This document shows, piece by piece, positions 44,573-52,946 of a stretch of 64,000 bases of DNA. Origin of the DNA: RGIG4140 sp045638265 (lineage in GTDB: Bacteria > Pseudomonadota > Alphaproteobacteria > CAAHEQ01 > UBA3637); NCBI GenBank assembly GCA_045638265.1, contig JAZUBA010000044.1, positions 62,001 through 126,000 on the forward strand, in the 5' to 3' direction. A program made the position numbers and the translations under genes. Numbering within the stretch: the first letter of the stretch is position 1; each line of letters starts with the position of its first letter. The notes under the pieces are model-generated. The model ran no database searches. It was not told the DNA's origin and was given only the letters and a program-made list of their open reading frames with translations.

Positions 44573-47467
44573 TCACACACTCCACGATACATCAAACACA
44601 TCCGCAACAGAATGAACAAGTTTAAGACTTCGTTTCTTACCACCGATTAAACGATTACATTTCTTTTCAAGTTCTCGTTCTGTGTCAAATGTATTGAATT
44701 CGTTGCTGTTCATTTGATTTTCTAACTCTTTGATTTCGGCTTTTAATTTCAGCTTTGCCTCAAAATCCTTTTCCATCTTAAATTGTCTTTTAAGGCTTGT
44801 AATCTTATTCTTTGCTTTTTCTCCTTTTAAATGTATGGCTTGTTTTTCATCAATCAACCAACGATTGAGTTTATCCACTTCCTCTTTTAAAATCATATCA
44901 ATCCGTTTTTGTTGGGACTTTTCATATTTTTTGATGTTTTGTTCTTGGACTTGGCTCAGATAATCCTTGTATCCAATGGTAGAGGTGTCTTGAACTTCTT
45001 TAATATTATCAAAAATCTCTGATGCTGGAATTTTTAATAATCCTCCAGTTTCTCCAATAACTGTTGATATTAAATAATTCACTTCTTCCGGAGCCGTCAT
45101 TTTATAAAGAGATAATTTTAACCGTCCTTTCAATCCGGTGGTTAATTTTTCTGTTTGATTTAGGATTAAATGAACGTGATTCAGAGAACAGTCTTGTGCT
45201 TCACTTAAAATCTTTTTTCCATATTGTGTATCAGGATTGTATGAAGTCGGAGCACGTTTTAAGGCTTTTCTATCAATTGGCATCATCATATATTTAGGGA
45301 TTTCAAGTTCTCGTTTATTAAAATCCAATTTAAAATTAAAATTGTGTCCGTATTTTTTGTCTTCATCGTATATGTCAAATACTTGATCTTCAAACGGACC
45401 GAATTTTTTACTCTGTTCATTGATAAACATATCCGGATGGTTTTTCTTTAACATAATAACTGTTAAATCCCAAAAGATTTGTTTCCGTCTTTCTAAATAA
45501 TCTTCAACTTGTTGTTGGCGAAGATGAAGTTTTTCTTGTGTTGTAGGCGTTAAATTTTCCAAAACAAGTTGTTTGGCTTCTTCTAATTTTTCTTCTCTTT
45601 TAACACCCAGTTTTTCTTGTAATTCATCAAAAGCACGATTGATTTCTTCTGTTGTTCGGCAAAGTTCAAAAATGGAGGCAACGGCTTTTTCAAAATCAAC
45701 GCCATCTGAGAGTGTTCCCAAAATCTCATCACTTGCTCCGAATACACCATCAAACAACTTAAATTTGTGTTGCAAAATGTCATAAAGTCTTACATCAGCA
45801 ACATTTTTCTTGTTAATAAAGTTAATGATAACAACATCAGACTTTTGACCGTACCGATGAACACGCCCAATTCGTTGTTCCACTCTTTGAGGATTCCAAG
45901 GCAAGTCATAATTGACCAAAAGAGAACAGAACTGCAAGTTTAAACCCTCAGCAGCAGCCTCTGTTGCAATCATAATCTCGGCATTTTCTTTAAAAGCATT
46001 TACAAGTGCTTTTTTCATGTCATTTGTTCGAGAACCTGTTAAATCTGATGAATGATTTTCCACAAAATCACTGTATATTTGATTGCACAGTGGAGAATTG
46101 TTTTGACCATTAAATGTAACGATTTTATCTTTAAAGCCGTTATTTGACAGGTAATTAAACAAATAATTCAATGTTCTGTTGCTTTCTGTAAAGATAATAG
46201 CCTTTCTTTGCCCGCCTTTGGCTTGTATCTTATCAAACCCTTGATTAAGGGCTTCAATCAATTTTTCAGTCTTTCCATCAACTTTGATTTCAGATGCTAA
46301 ATCTATCAGTTGTTGTAAGCATTTCTTTTCCCATTCAATGTTTTGCAATAAAGGTTTTTGTTTAAAATAAAGTTGTTGTTTTATCGGATATTCGGTTGTT
46401 TCGGCATATTCTCTTAAAATATCTTCATCTTTGATAATATCGCTTAAATCATCTATATCTGCCTGAACTTGTTCTATCCGATTTAATCTGTTCATTAGTC
46501 CTTCAAGAGTACCTTTAACAGCAGATGTAGATGAACTCATTAATTTGCGTATCATTAAAACAATCAATGTTCTAAATCGAGTTGTAATGGCAATTTGTGA
46601 GACTTCTTGAATGTATTTTGAAACGGCATAATATAATGTTTCTTCGGCAGGAGTCGGGTTAAAAGCAACCGTCATTGCTTCACGATTGGTATATTTAATG
46701 TATTCTAAAACATCTTTTCTTAAAGTGCGATGTAAAACACATTTCAACCGTTCTTTTAGTTCCTGATGGTGTCTTTCCGAATACAAATAGTTTTCCATAA
46801 AAGAATATTGATTGCCCAAAATGCTTGTATCAATAACACTGACAAGTGAAAATATATCCATCAATGAGTTTTGTATCGGTGTTGCTGTTAATAATAGTTT
46901 CTTTCGATTTTCAAATGTTTTATATATCCCTTCGGCTATTTGTGTTTTACCCTTGTAAAGATTTCTTAATTTATGGGCTTCATCTATAACAACTAAATGC
47001 CAATCTTTATTTTTCATTTGTTTTTTTAATTGAAGAACACAATTATATGAGCAAATTGAGACACCTTTAAATTGAAACAAATCTTTGTTTTCTTTTAATG
47101 CTAAATCATAAAGTTTTGTATCTATAATTTGCGTTGGCAAATCAAACTTGTCTTGCATTTCAACCTGCCATTGAGCACAAAGACTTGCTGGAGCAACAAC
47201 TATGACGGATGTCCAACCACGTGAAAAGTATTCAGAAATGACAAGACCTGCTTCAATTGTCTTACCAAGACCAACTTCATCAGCCAAAATAACACCTTGT
47301 GATACAGGGGAGTTCAAAGCGAACAAGGCCGCTTCAATTTGATGAGGATTTAAATCAATTTTGGAGGTTTCCAAAGAACCGGACAAATTGGCAATGTCCG
47401 ATTGGTTGGAAGATGAAATTATCTCCAATGCCCAATATTTTGCTTTGATTTCTTCTGCGTTTAACAT
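44573..47467 (-). CDS. SNF2/RapA-like helicase of the restriction cluster
   Basis: The 964-residue superfamily 2 translocase has Walker A DEVGLGKT at 63-70, DEAH at 163-166 (VVIDEAHKLRN), SAT-like LLLTATPIQN, and the SNF2 C-terminal signature QRVEQRIGRVHRYGQ. The last 250 residues form a long coiled coil (EEKLEEAKQ..., KMEKDFEAKLKLKAEIKELENQMN). Similar helicases accompany Mod-type methyltransferases in several defence systems (for example DrmD of DISARM). It faces the other restriction genes, so it has its own promoter. No nuclease domain is seen in it, so it may work with the protein at 43124. Confidence 0.9.
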   Translation of the reverse strand: MLNAEEIKAKYWALEIISSSNQSDIANLSGSLETSKIDLNPHQIEAALFALNSPVSQGVILADEVGLGKTIEAGLVISEYFSRGWTSVIVVAPASLCAQWQVEMQDKFDLPTQIIDTKLYDLALKENKDLFQFKGVSICSYNCVLQLKKQMKNKDWHLVVIDEAHKLRNLYKGKTQIAEGIYKTFENRKKLLLTATPIQNSLMDIFSLVSVIDTSILGNQYSFMENYLYSERHHQELKERLKCVLHRTLRKDVLEYIKYTNREAMTVAFNPTPAEETLYYAVSKYIQEVSQIAITTRFRTLIVLMIRKLMSSSTSAVKGTLEGLMNRLNRIEQVQADIDDLSDIIKDEDILREYAETTEYPIKQQLYFKQKPLLQNIEWEKKCLQQLIDLASEIKVDGKTEKLIEALNQGFDKIQAKGGQRKAIIFTESNRTLNYLFNYLSNNGFKDKIVTFNGQNNSPLCNQIYSDFVENHSSDLTGSRTNDMKKALVNAFKENAEIMIATEAAAEGLNLQFCSLLVNYDLPWNPQRVEQRIGRVHRYGQKSDVVIINFINKKNVADVRLYDILQHKFKLFDGVFGASDEILGTLSDGVDFEKAVASIFELCRTTEEINRAFDELQEKLGVKREEKLEEAKQLVLENLTPTTQEKLHLRQQQVEDYLERRKQIFWDLTVIMLKKNHPDMFINEQSKKFGPFEDQVFDIYDEDKKYGHNFNFKLDFNKRELEIPKYMMMPIDRKALKRAPTSYNPDTQYGKKILSEAQDCSLNHVHLILNQTEKLTTGLKGRLKLSLYKMTAPEEVNYLISTVIGETGGLLKIPASEIFDNIKEVQDTSTIGYKDYLSQVQEQNIKKYEKSQQKRIDMILKEEVDKLNRWLIDEKQAIHLKGEKAKNKITSLKRQFKMEKDFEAKLKLKAEIKELENQMNSNEFNTFDTERELEKKCNRLIGGKKRSLKLVHSVADVFDVSWSV

Positions 47468-47686
47468 GTGTTTATATTATGATATTTCTTTTAGTTTGAC
47501 AAGAAATAAACAATTACGCCAATATTTATTTTTTATTTCAATAAAAACATCTTTAAATTCTGAGTTAATTATCCTTGCGACCCTTGTTATTTATAAAATT
47601 TTAATATAAAATATTTTCATTATATTACAGATAGGGATAAATATAATTAAATATCATTTAAATTTCAAGCAGATAAGGAGACTAAA

Positions 47687-48859
47687 ATGAGAAAACAAAA
47701 AATAACAATTATTACATCAGATCAAAAAATTGACTTTAATGTAGAAAATCCACGAACAGATGAAGATGAAAAAGTTTTAGCCGAAAAGAAAGAACTTCCT
47801 GAAAAATATGGTATAATTCATTCCCCTAAAACAAGTTATGAAGATATTGCTACATCTGACTTGAATTTTCCGGTTGATGTTATTTTTGTAAATTCATTTG
47901 GGGATATTTTAAAAATTATACATAATGCTGATCCTGTGGTTAAGAAATCATATAAATGTGATCATTGTTGGGCTATTTTAGAAATAAAGGCAGGAGATTG
48001 CAAAAAGTTTGGGATACAAGAAGAAGACAGTGTTATATCTTCAAAATTTCATCTATCTTCGGACAATGCTTACTATGACCAAGGGATAATGTTTAAAAAA
48101 TTAAACTCCCGAACAATTAATAACATCAACCTAGATGATATTGCATTTTTTACCTACGCAGAAGAAGGGGCTATGGGATGGGCTAAATCTATATTTATGT
48201 TTTTAAAAAATGAAAACGGTATTGAAAAATATGGAATTTCCGACTTCAAGATACTTGAAAAAGACGGGAAAAGTATTGAGCAATTCTTTGAACCAATAAA
48301 AAATCATGATGACATACAGGTTGTTCTACCAACTCCAACTATTGATGAAAAGGGTTTTAAAACATTTGATATTTCCGATATCATTGTAATTAAAAAAAAC
48401 GGGAAAAATTCATCTGATAACGAACAAAGCAATTGGGAATATTACTCTCTTGGCATGGGAAATCACTTGTATGTAAAAAAAGAATATGATATGCAATTCC
48501 AAGAGGAACTCATCAAAGAAGGAATATCCGATGAATCGTCTTTGTATAACATTTGGGGAAGACTTGCCTATAAGATCTTAACAAATAAATGCGATCAAAA
48601 AAAGATAGAAAACAGAGAGTATTGGGTCAAGCAAAAGTATTATGGTATAAATACTATCAATGTAACAAAAGTCTTGGATGAAAAATGGTGGGAAACAATA
48701 GAATTAGATGAATTCATTTTAATGGCAGACGATGATGATTATTTTAGAATTCAGTATCAAAATACCGAAGAAACGATTTTAGATTTTGCGATTAAACATT
48801 GTCAAAACAAAGATGTTCTGGCTGCATTAAAATACAAGGTAGAAAAAGATATTTTATAA
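47687..48859 (+). CDS. DUF192-like protein of the island, unknown function
   Basis: The 390-residue protein has no signal peptide. Residues about 60-120 read as a DUF192-type domain (FPVDVIFVNSFGDILKII, then AILEIKAGDCKKFGIQEEDSV). The rest, about 130-390, is acidic with Trp/Tyr-rich patches (NWEYYSLGMGNHLYVKKEYD, EKWWETIELDEFILMADDDDYF) and no recognised family. Stand-alone DUF192 proteins are about 150 residues, so this is an unusual extension. Its last codons (KVEKDIL) are partly duplicated at 49676, beyond the recombinase gene. Confidence 0.7.
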   Translation: MRKQKITIITSDQKIDFNVENPRTDEDEKVLAEKKELPEKYGIIHSPKTSYEDIATSDLNFPVDVIFVNSFGDILKIIHNADPVVKKSYKCDHCWAILEIKAGDCKKFGIQEEDSVISSKFHLSSDNAYYDQGIMFKKLNSRTINNINLDDIAFFTYAEEGAMGWAKSIFMFLKNENGIEKYGISDFKILEKDGKSIEQFFEPIKNHDDIQVVLPTPTIDEKGFKTFDISDIIVIKKNGKNSSDNEQSNWEYYSLGMGNHLYVKKEYDMQFQEELIKEGISDESSLYNIWGRLAYKILTNKCDQKKIENREYWVKQKYYGINTINVTKVLDEKWWETIELDEFILMADDDDYFRIQYQNTEETILDFAIKHCQNKDVLAALKYKVEKDIL

Positions 48860-48882
48860 TTTTAATGTTTTATGGTTGTATG
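48836..48882 (+). repeat. Partial direct repeat, copy 1 (left of recombinase)
   Basis: AAGGTAGAAAAAGATA..., then TTTTAATGTTTTATGGTTGT. Covers the last codons and stop of the DUF192-like gene. Copy 2 is at 49676. Confidence 0.75.
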
Positions 48883-48921
48883 AAATAAAAAGGAATGAAA
48901 AATACAGATTAACAGTTTTTC

Positions 48922-49518
48922 TTACCCAACCAATGCCTCTAATGCCTGTTTGATATTTTGAGGGTTGGACCGATAATAAATAGATAATGTGTTAATACTG
49001 GCATGACCAGATATTTCTTGTATCAATGCTAATGGAAAATTTTTATTCATTAAATTTGTTAAGCAAGTCGCACGTAATGAATGAACTCTATATTGTTTAT
49101 CCAGTCCAACCCCATCAAAAATTGTTCTGAATATATGGATAATTTGTTGTTTTGAGAGATAAGCCCCTTTGTTTGATTTAAATAAATAATCATCTGAACG
49201 GTAAGGAATGTGAGCTAATTTTTTAGCGTATTTTTTCAACTCATCTTTTAATTTGCTATTAATATATACTTGTAACTCTTTTTTATTCCCTTTATTTTGC
49301 TCCGGTTGAAGTAAAAAAGAATCAACAGGCGTATAATCTTTTTTATACACTTGTCCAATCGTCAATTTTTGAATGCTGTGTATTCTTAATGCTGTCATAA
49401 GCATAAAATAAAACATCAATCTGTTTCGGGAAGCATTTATTCCCATTTCTGCATCAATATAATGAATGCAGTTTTTAACATCCGTATCTGAAAGTAATTT
49501 TGCTCTTCCTTTTTTCAT
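48922..49518 (-). CDS. Small tyrosine recombinase (catalytic domain only)
   Basis: A 198-residue recombinase the size of FimB/FimE-type invertases, lacking the N-terminal core-binding domain of long integrases. Catalytic residues: Arg in TALRIHSIQKLT, Lys in NKGNKK, HSLRATCLTNLM (HxxR), SGHASINTLSIYYR (His and Tyr). It lies between two similar 45-bp sequences at 48836 and 49676, so it may have inserted as a cassette or act on those sites. It is the second tyrosine recombinase inside the island and is unlikely to be the one that uses tRNA-Gly. Confidence 0.88.
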   Translation of the reverse strand: MKKGRAKLLSDTDVKNCIHYIDAEMGINASRNRLMFYFMLMTALRIHSIQKLTIGQVYKKDYTPVDSFLLQPEQNKGNKKELQVYINSKLKDELKKYAKKLAHIPYRSDDYLFKSNKGAYLSKQQIIHIFRTIFDGVGLDKQYRVHSLRATCLTNLMNKNFPLALIQEISGHASINTLSIYYRSNPQNIKQALEALVG

Positions 49519-49675
49519 TATAAGCTCCTTTTATAATATTCATTAAAGTATATAAAAATATTATAAATGAAAACAAAATCTAAAGCAAGGAAAAATCGAT
49601 TTTGAAAACATATTGAATCATAATGCTTTTTACAAAAAATATTCATTTTTGTATGTTTGTAAAGATTTTGTCTTT

Positions 49676-49722
49676 AAGGTTGAAAAAGATATAAATTTTA
49701 ATGTTTTGTGGTTGTGGATGTG
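49676..49722 (+). repeat. Partial direct repeat, copy 2 (right of recombinase)
   Basis: AAGGTTGAAAAAGATATAAA, then TTTTAATGTTTTGTGGTTGT. Matches copy 1 except for a short gap and a few substitutions, and reads as a decayed end of the DUF192-like gene. Confidence 0.75.
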
Positions 49723-49794
49723 ATATTATTTTATAGGTAAAAAATAAAAATTAAAACAATGTTAATAAAATTTCTTTTATAAAAGAAAAACAGC

Positions 49795-49823
49795 TTGATT
49801 TTAGTTTAAATTTCTCCTATAAT
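49795..49823 (+). promoter_or_regulatory. Promoter of the DUF4143 ATPase gene
   Basis: TTGATT, 17-bp spacer, TATAAT, about 20 bases before the AAAAAGGAG ribosome site. Confidence 0.8.
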
Positions 49824-49849
49824 ATATTTATAAAGAAAAAGGAGTTAGT

Positions 49850-51070
49850 ATGAAAAACAGACCGTTATATTTAAAAAAGCTAATAGAATTCAAAGATAAA
49901 GAACAAATTAAAGTCATCACGGGCATTCGGAGATGCGGAAAATCAAAATTATTAGATTTATTTATTGAATACTTAAAATCCGAAGGTGTTGCATCTAATC
50001 ATATCATCAAGTATGATTTTGAATCATTAAAACATGCTGGTATGACATATCAAACTTTGTATGATGAGATTATTAAGAAAACAAAAAAAATAAAAGGCAA
50101 AGTATATCTTTTTTTTGATGAAGTACAGCGTGTTCCGCAATGGGAATTAGCAATCAATTCTTTTCGTGTTGATTTGGATGCTGATATATATATTACAGGT
50201 TCTAATGCTTATTTGCTTTCTTCACAATTATCTACTTATTTGTCGGGCAGATATGTTGAAATAAAAATGTTACCTCTGTCCTTTAAAGAATTTTTGGATT
50301 TTCATGAATTTGTTGGGGATATGAGTATTAATCAAAAATTTGCTCTTTTTCTGAAATTTGGAGGAATGCCGGTATTAACAGGTTATAATTTTAACGAAGA
50401 ACTGATTAATCAGGTACTAGACGGTATCTTGTCAACTGTTCTTGTTAAAGATGTTATCGGTCAGGCAGAAGTAAGAGATGTGGATTTACTTAACAAAATT
50501 TTACGCTATTTAGCAGATAATATCGGCAATATTACTTCCATCAATAATATTAAGAACTTTTTGATTAGTGAGCAACGGTTAGATAAAAAAACAACTGCCG
50601 GAACAGTAGATAATTATATCAATTTGCTGGAAAAAGCTTTTATATTCTATAATATTTTAAGATATGACATTAAAGGTAAAGACTATTTAAAAACAAATAA
50701 TAAGTATTACATTGTTGATCTAGGGTTAAGGAATCACTTATTAGGATTTAAAGAGATGGATCGTGGGCATATTTTGGAAAATGTTGTATTATTGGAGCTT
50801 GTCAGAAGGGGATATCAAGTCTGTATCGGAACAAATGTCGGTAAAGAAGTTGATTTTATTGCTTCTAAGGTAAATGAAAAATTGTATATTCAGGTAACCG
50901 AAACATTGATGGATAAACAGACACGTGAACGAGAATTGTCTTCTTTAAAAACAATTAAAGATAATTATCCCAAAATTGTTCTTTCTATGGATGAAGTGTT
51001 TACAAACACAAATGATGAAGGAATACAAATTGTTAATATGGTAGATTGGTTGTTAGCAAGTCAGGATTGA
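49850..51070 (+). CDS. AAA ATPase with DUF4143 domain
   Basis: The 406-residue protein has an N-terminal AAA_14 domain: Walker A GIRRCGKSKLL at about 25-35 and Walker B YLFFDEVQRVPQWE near 87-100, then sensor ITGSNAYLL. The C-terminal DUF4143 region ends with a nuclease-like core (RGHILENVVLLELVRRGYQVCIG, then KEVDFIASKVNEKLYIQV), where Glu, Asp and a later Gln/Val occupy PD-(D/E)XK-like positions. This family is widespread and functionally vague. Last gene of the island, close to the distal att repeat. Confidence 0.9.
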   Translation: MKNRPLYLKKLIEFKDKEQIKVITGIRRCGKSKLLDLFIEYLKSEGVASNHIIKYDFESLKHAGMTYQTLYDEIIKKTKKIKGKVYLFFDEVQRVPQWELAINSFRVDLDADIYITGSNAYLLSSQLSTYLSGRYVEIKMLPLSFKEFLDFHEFVGDMSINQKFALFLKFGGMPVLTGYNFNEELINQVLDGILSTVLVKDVIGQAEVRDVDLLNKILRYLADNIGNITSINNIKNFLISEQRLDKKTTAGTVDNYINLLEKAFIFYNILRYDIKGKDYLKTNNKYYIVDLGLRNHLLGFKEMDRGHILENVVLLELVRRGYQVCIGTNVGKEVDFIASKVNEKLYIQVTETLMDKQTRERELSSLKTIKDNYPKIVLSMDEVFTNTNDEGIQIVNMVDWLLASQD

Positions 51071-51273
51071 GTTTTTGAAAATATGTTTTAAACAAAATAC
51101 AACCACAGAAAAACGAAAAATGTATTTCTAAAATCTTAAATACTTGAGAATACAGGAAATTTCTTAAGTTAAAGTGACAAAGGATGCTGATAAGGAATAA
51201 AAATTTTTCAATAAAAAACGACTTTTTTAGATGTATTTTGTTTAAATTACAATGGGTTATTGAATATTTTTGA

Positions 51274-51443
51274 TTGCCAAGGTTGATGTCGAGGGTTCGT
51301 TCACGAAGCGTAAGCGAAGTAGACGTCCGTAGGACGGTCTGAACGTCAGAGAAGACGAGGACATATATTGTCCGAGCAATCCCTTCACCCGCTCCAATTA
51401 TTAAGGTGTTTCAAGGGTTATCCTGAACACCTTTTTTTATTTT
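51274..51443 (+). repeat. attR-type direct repeat, split by a 78-bp insertion
   Basis: Same 92 bases as 30712-30803 (one mismatch), interrupted after GGGTTCG in the T-loop by 78 bases at 51300-51377. No intact tRNA is formed here. The surrounding gene-free stretch 51071-51486 holds nothing else that I can identify. Confidence 0.9.
51300..51377. mobile_element. 78-bp palindromic, GC-richer insert inside attR
   Basis: The insert is about 51% GC in a much AT-richer setting. CGTTCA (51298) pairs with TGAACG (51340); within, AGACGTCC and GGACGGTCT form a hairpin around GTA. A second hairpin is GGACA-TATAT-TGTCC at 51359-51373. It looks like a small palindromic repeat element or the scar of another integration event. 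Confidence 0.5.
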
Positions 51444-51486
51444 GAGTCTTGTAAAAAGATACTGTTTATATTGAACTAAATATTAC

Positions 51487-52932
51487 TTAAATGTTATCCA
51501 AATACATATTTTTCAAATAAGCAAGGTATATTTTTTGATCTTCAATGTATTTGACATCTATATCTTTTAAACCAATAGAAGATAAAAAATCAAGTTTAAC
51601 TTTATTTATAGCTGGAGTATCATTTTTTTCTTTTGGCAATACAAAATAGTTTTTTACTGTAACAGTAACGCCTTGCTTTTTGAGAGCGGTGATAAATTTT
51701 TGATATGCCAATTGATATAAATATTGTTTTGTAATATCCTGAATCCCAGGATAGCCTTTGATATTACTGTTTTCCACTGTTATTTTGTAATATTTTGCAT
51801 CATAAATATTAAAACATATTTCATTATTTGTTGTTTTTATATTGATAATATCCGGTTCTAGAGTTTCTTTTGAAACAAAATAAAGCTGATTACCTGTCCA
51901 GGTTGCTTTCTTAATTAAATCAATTAGTCTGTCATTTCTGTTAAAATCGTTAGGTATGACGGATAATATTTTATATAGTTGTGTTGTTAATTGATTTTCT
52001 AATGTTTTTTTACAAACGTCTTCCCATACAAGATTAAAATTGTTTGTTCCATATGTATAAAAAGAATCATATTTATTTGTTTGTTGGTCTTGATTTATAA
52101 ATGCAAGCATTGCTTTTAGTAAGTGTATTTTTCTAGTATAAAATTGAATATGCAATTCTTTGTTAATCATGTAACGTAAGATATCTATATCTCCTAAATC
52201 AGTCATGGTTTCTGTGGTTAATTCTATTTTAGGAATACAGAATAAATCGGATAATTCTCCTAAAAAATTACTGCACTGTGTTAAAATACATTGATGCAGT
52301 TTTTTAAAAAAATTGTTTTCATCTAAAGTTCTTTTTTTTGTTTTTAATTTAAAATAATATGGTTGTGAATGTTGAATAAACGGTTGGGTGTGTGTAATGG
52401 TTTTATTCCATAGAATTCTGCCTTTTCCATTTGTTTCAATCATGTCTTTTTCATTTGAATACAGACCATAATCAAAATAATCTTGTAACAGATAAAGAAT
52501 AAGTCCTAAAAAATTGGATGATCCTTCAAAGGTTGGATCTTCATATAGTTTAATTGATTGAGCTTTTGAATGATTATATTTTTGTAGAACCTTAAAAATT
52601 GTTTTTAATTTGGCTGTCTTACACATATCTGTTGATTGAACAGCCATATATTTTGGATAACAAATAATGATTTTATCTGCTTTTTTTATAACTCCGACAT
52701 ATGTAAAGGTATAGATAACATTTTTTGTCGTTGTGGTATTAAAAAAATTTTCATTAGACAGTGTTTCATCATCTAAATTGTTTATATTTTCTAGCTGATG
52801 TCTTTTTTGTTTTAATATATGATATTTTAATAAATCGGAGATAAAGCTTTGTTCAATTCCCTTTTTTAATTTGAGTATATGAATTAATTCATCATAATTA
52901 AAAAAATCTCCTTCCCGAATATAGATTATCAT
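51487..52932 (-). CDS. LlaJI-like restriction endonuclease subunit (McrC-like partner)
   Basis: The 481-residue protein lacks signal peptide and membrane helices. Its C-terminal third has a PD-(D/E)XK-like nuclease: LEPDIINIKTTNNEICFNIY followed by DAKYYKI, then QLAYQKFITALKKQ. NFNLVWEDVCKKTLENQL in the middle matches the LlaJI family. It follows an McrB-like gene by 14 bases, so the two form a GTP/ATP-driven restriction pair. LlaJI systems carry cytosine methyltransferases; none is seen here, so this may act as a type IV, modification-dependent system. Confidence 0.75.
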   Translation of the reverse strand: MIIYIREGDFFNYDELIHILKLKKGIEQSFISDLLKYHILKQKRHQLENINNLDDETLSNENFFNTTTTKNVIYTFTYVGVIKKADKIIICYPKYMAVQSTDMCKTAKLKTIFKVLQKYNHSKAQSIKLYEDPTFEGSSNFLGLILYLLQDYFDYGLYSNEKDMIETNGKGRILWNKTITHTQPFIQHSQPYYFKLKTKKRTLDENNFFKKLHQCILTQCSNFLGELSDLFCIPKIELTTETMTDLGDIDILRYMINKELHIQFYTRKIHLLKAMLAFINQDQQTNKYDSFYTYGTNNFNLVWEDVCKKTLENQLTTQLYKILSVIPNDFNRNDRLIDLIKKATWTGNQLYFVSKETLEPDIINIKTTNNEICFNIYDAKYYKITVENSNIKGYPGIQDITKQYLYQLAYQKFITALKKQGVTVTVKNYFVLPKEKNDTPAINKVKLDFLSSIGLKDIDVKYIEDQKIYLAYLKNMYLDNI

Positions 52933-52946
52933 GATTAATTTCCTGT

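Larger units (their letters stand above)
49519..49849. other. Gene-free stretch with repeat copy and promoter
   Basis: Holds the second copy of the partial direct repeat (49676-49722) and the promoter of the next gene (49795-49823). The remainder is AT-rich sequence in which I see no gene. Confidence 0.6.

Noticed and set aside
51274..51443. A second tRNA-Gly gene
   Set aside because: Only the 3' half is present and it is split by 78 bases.
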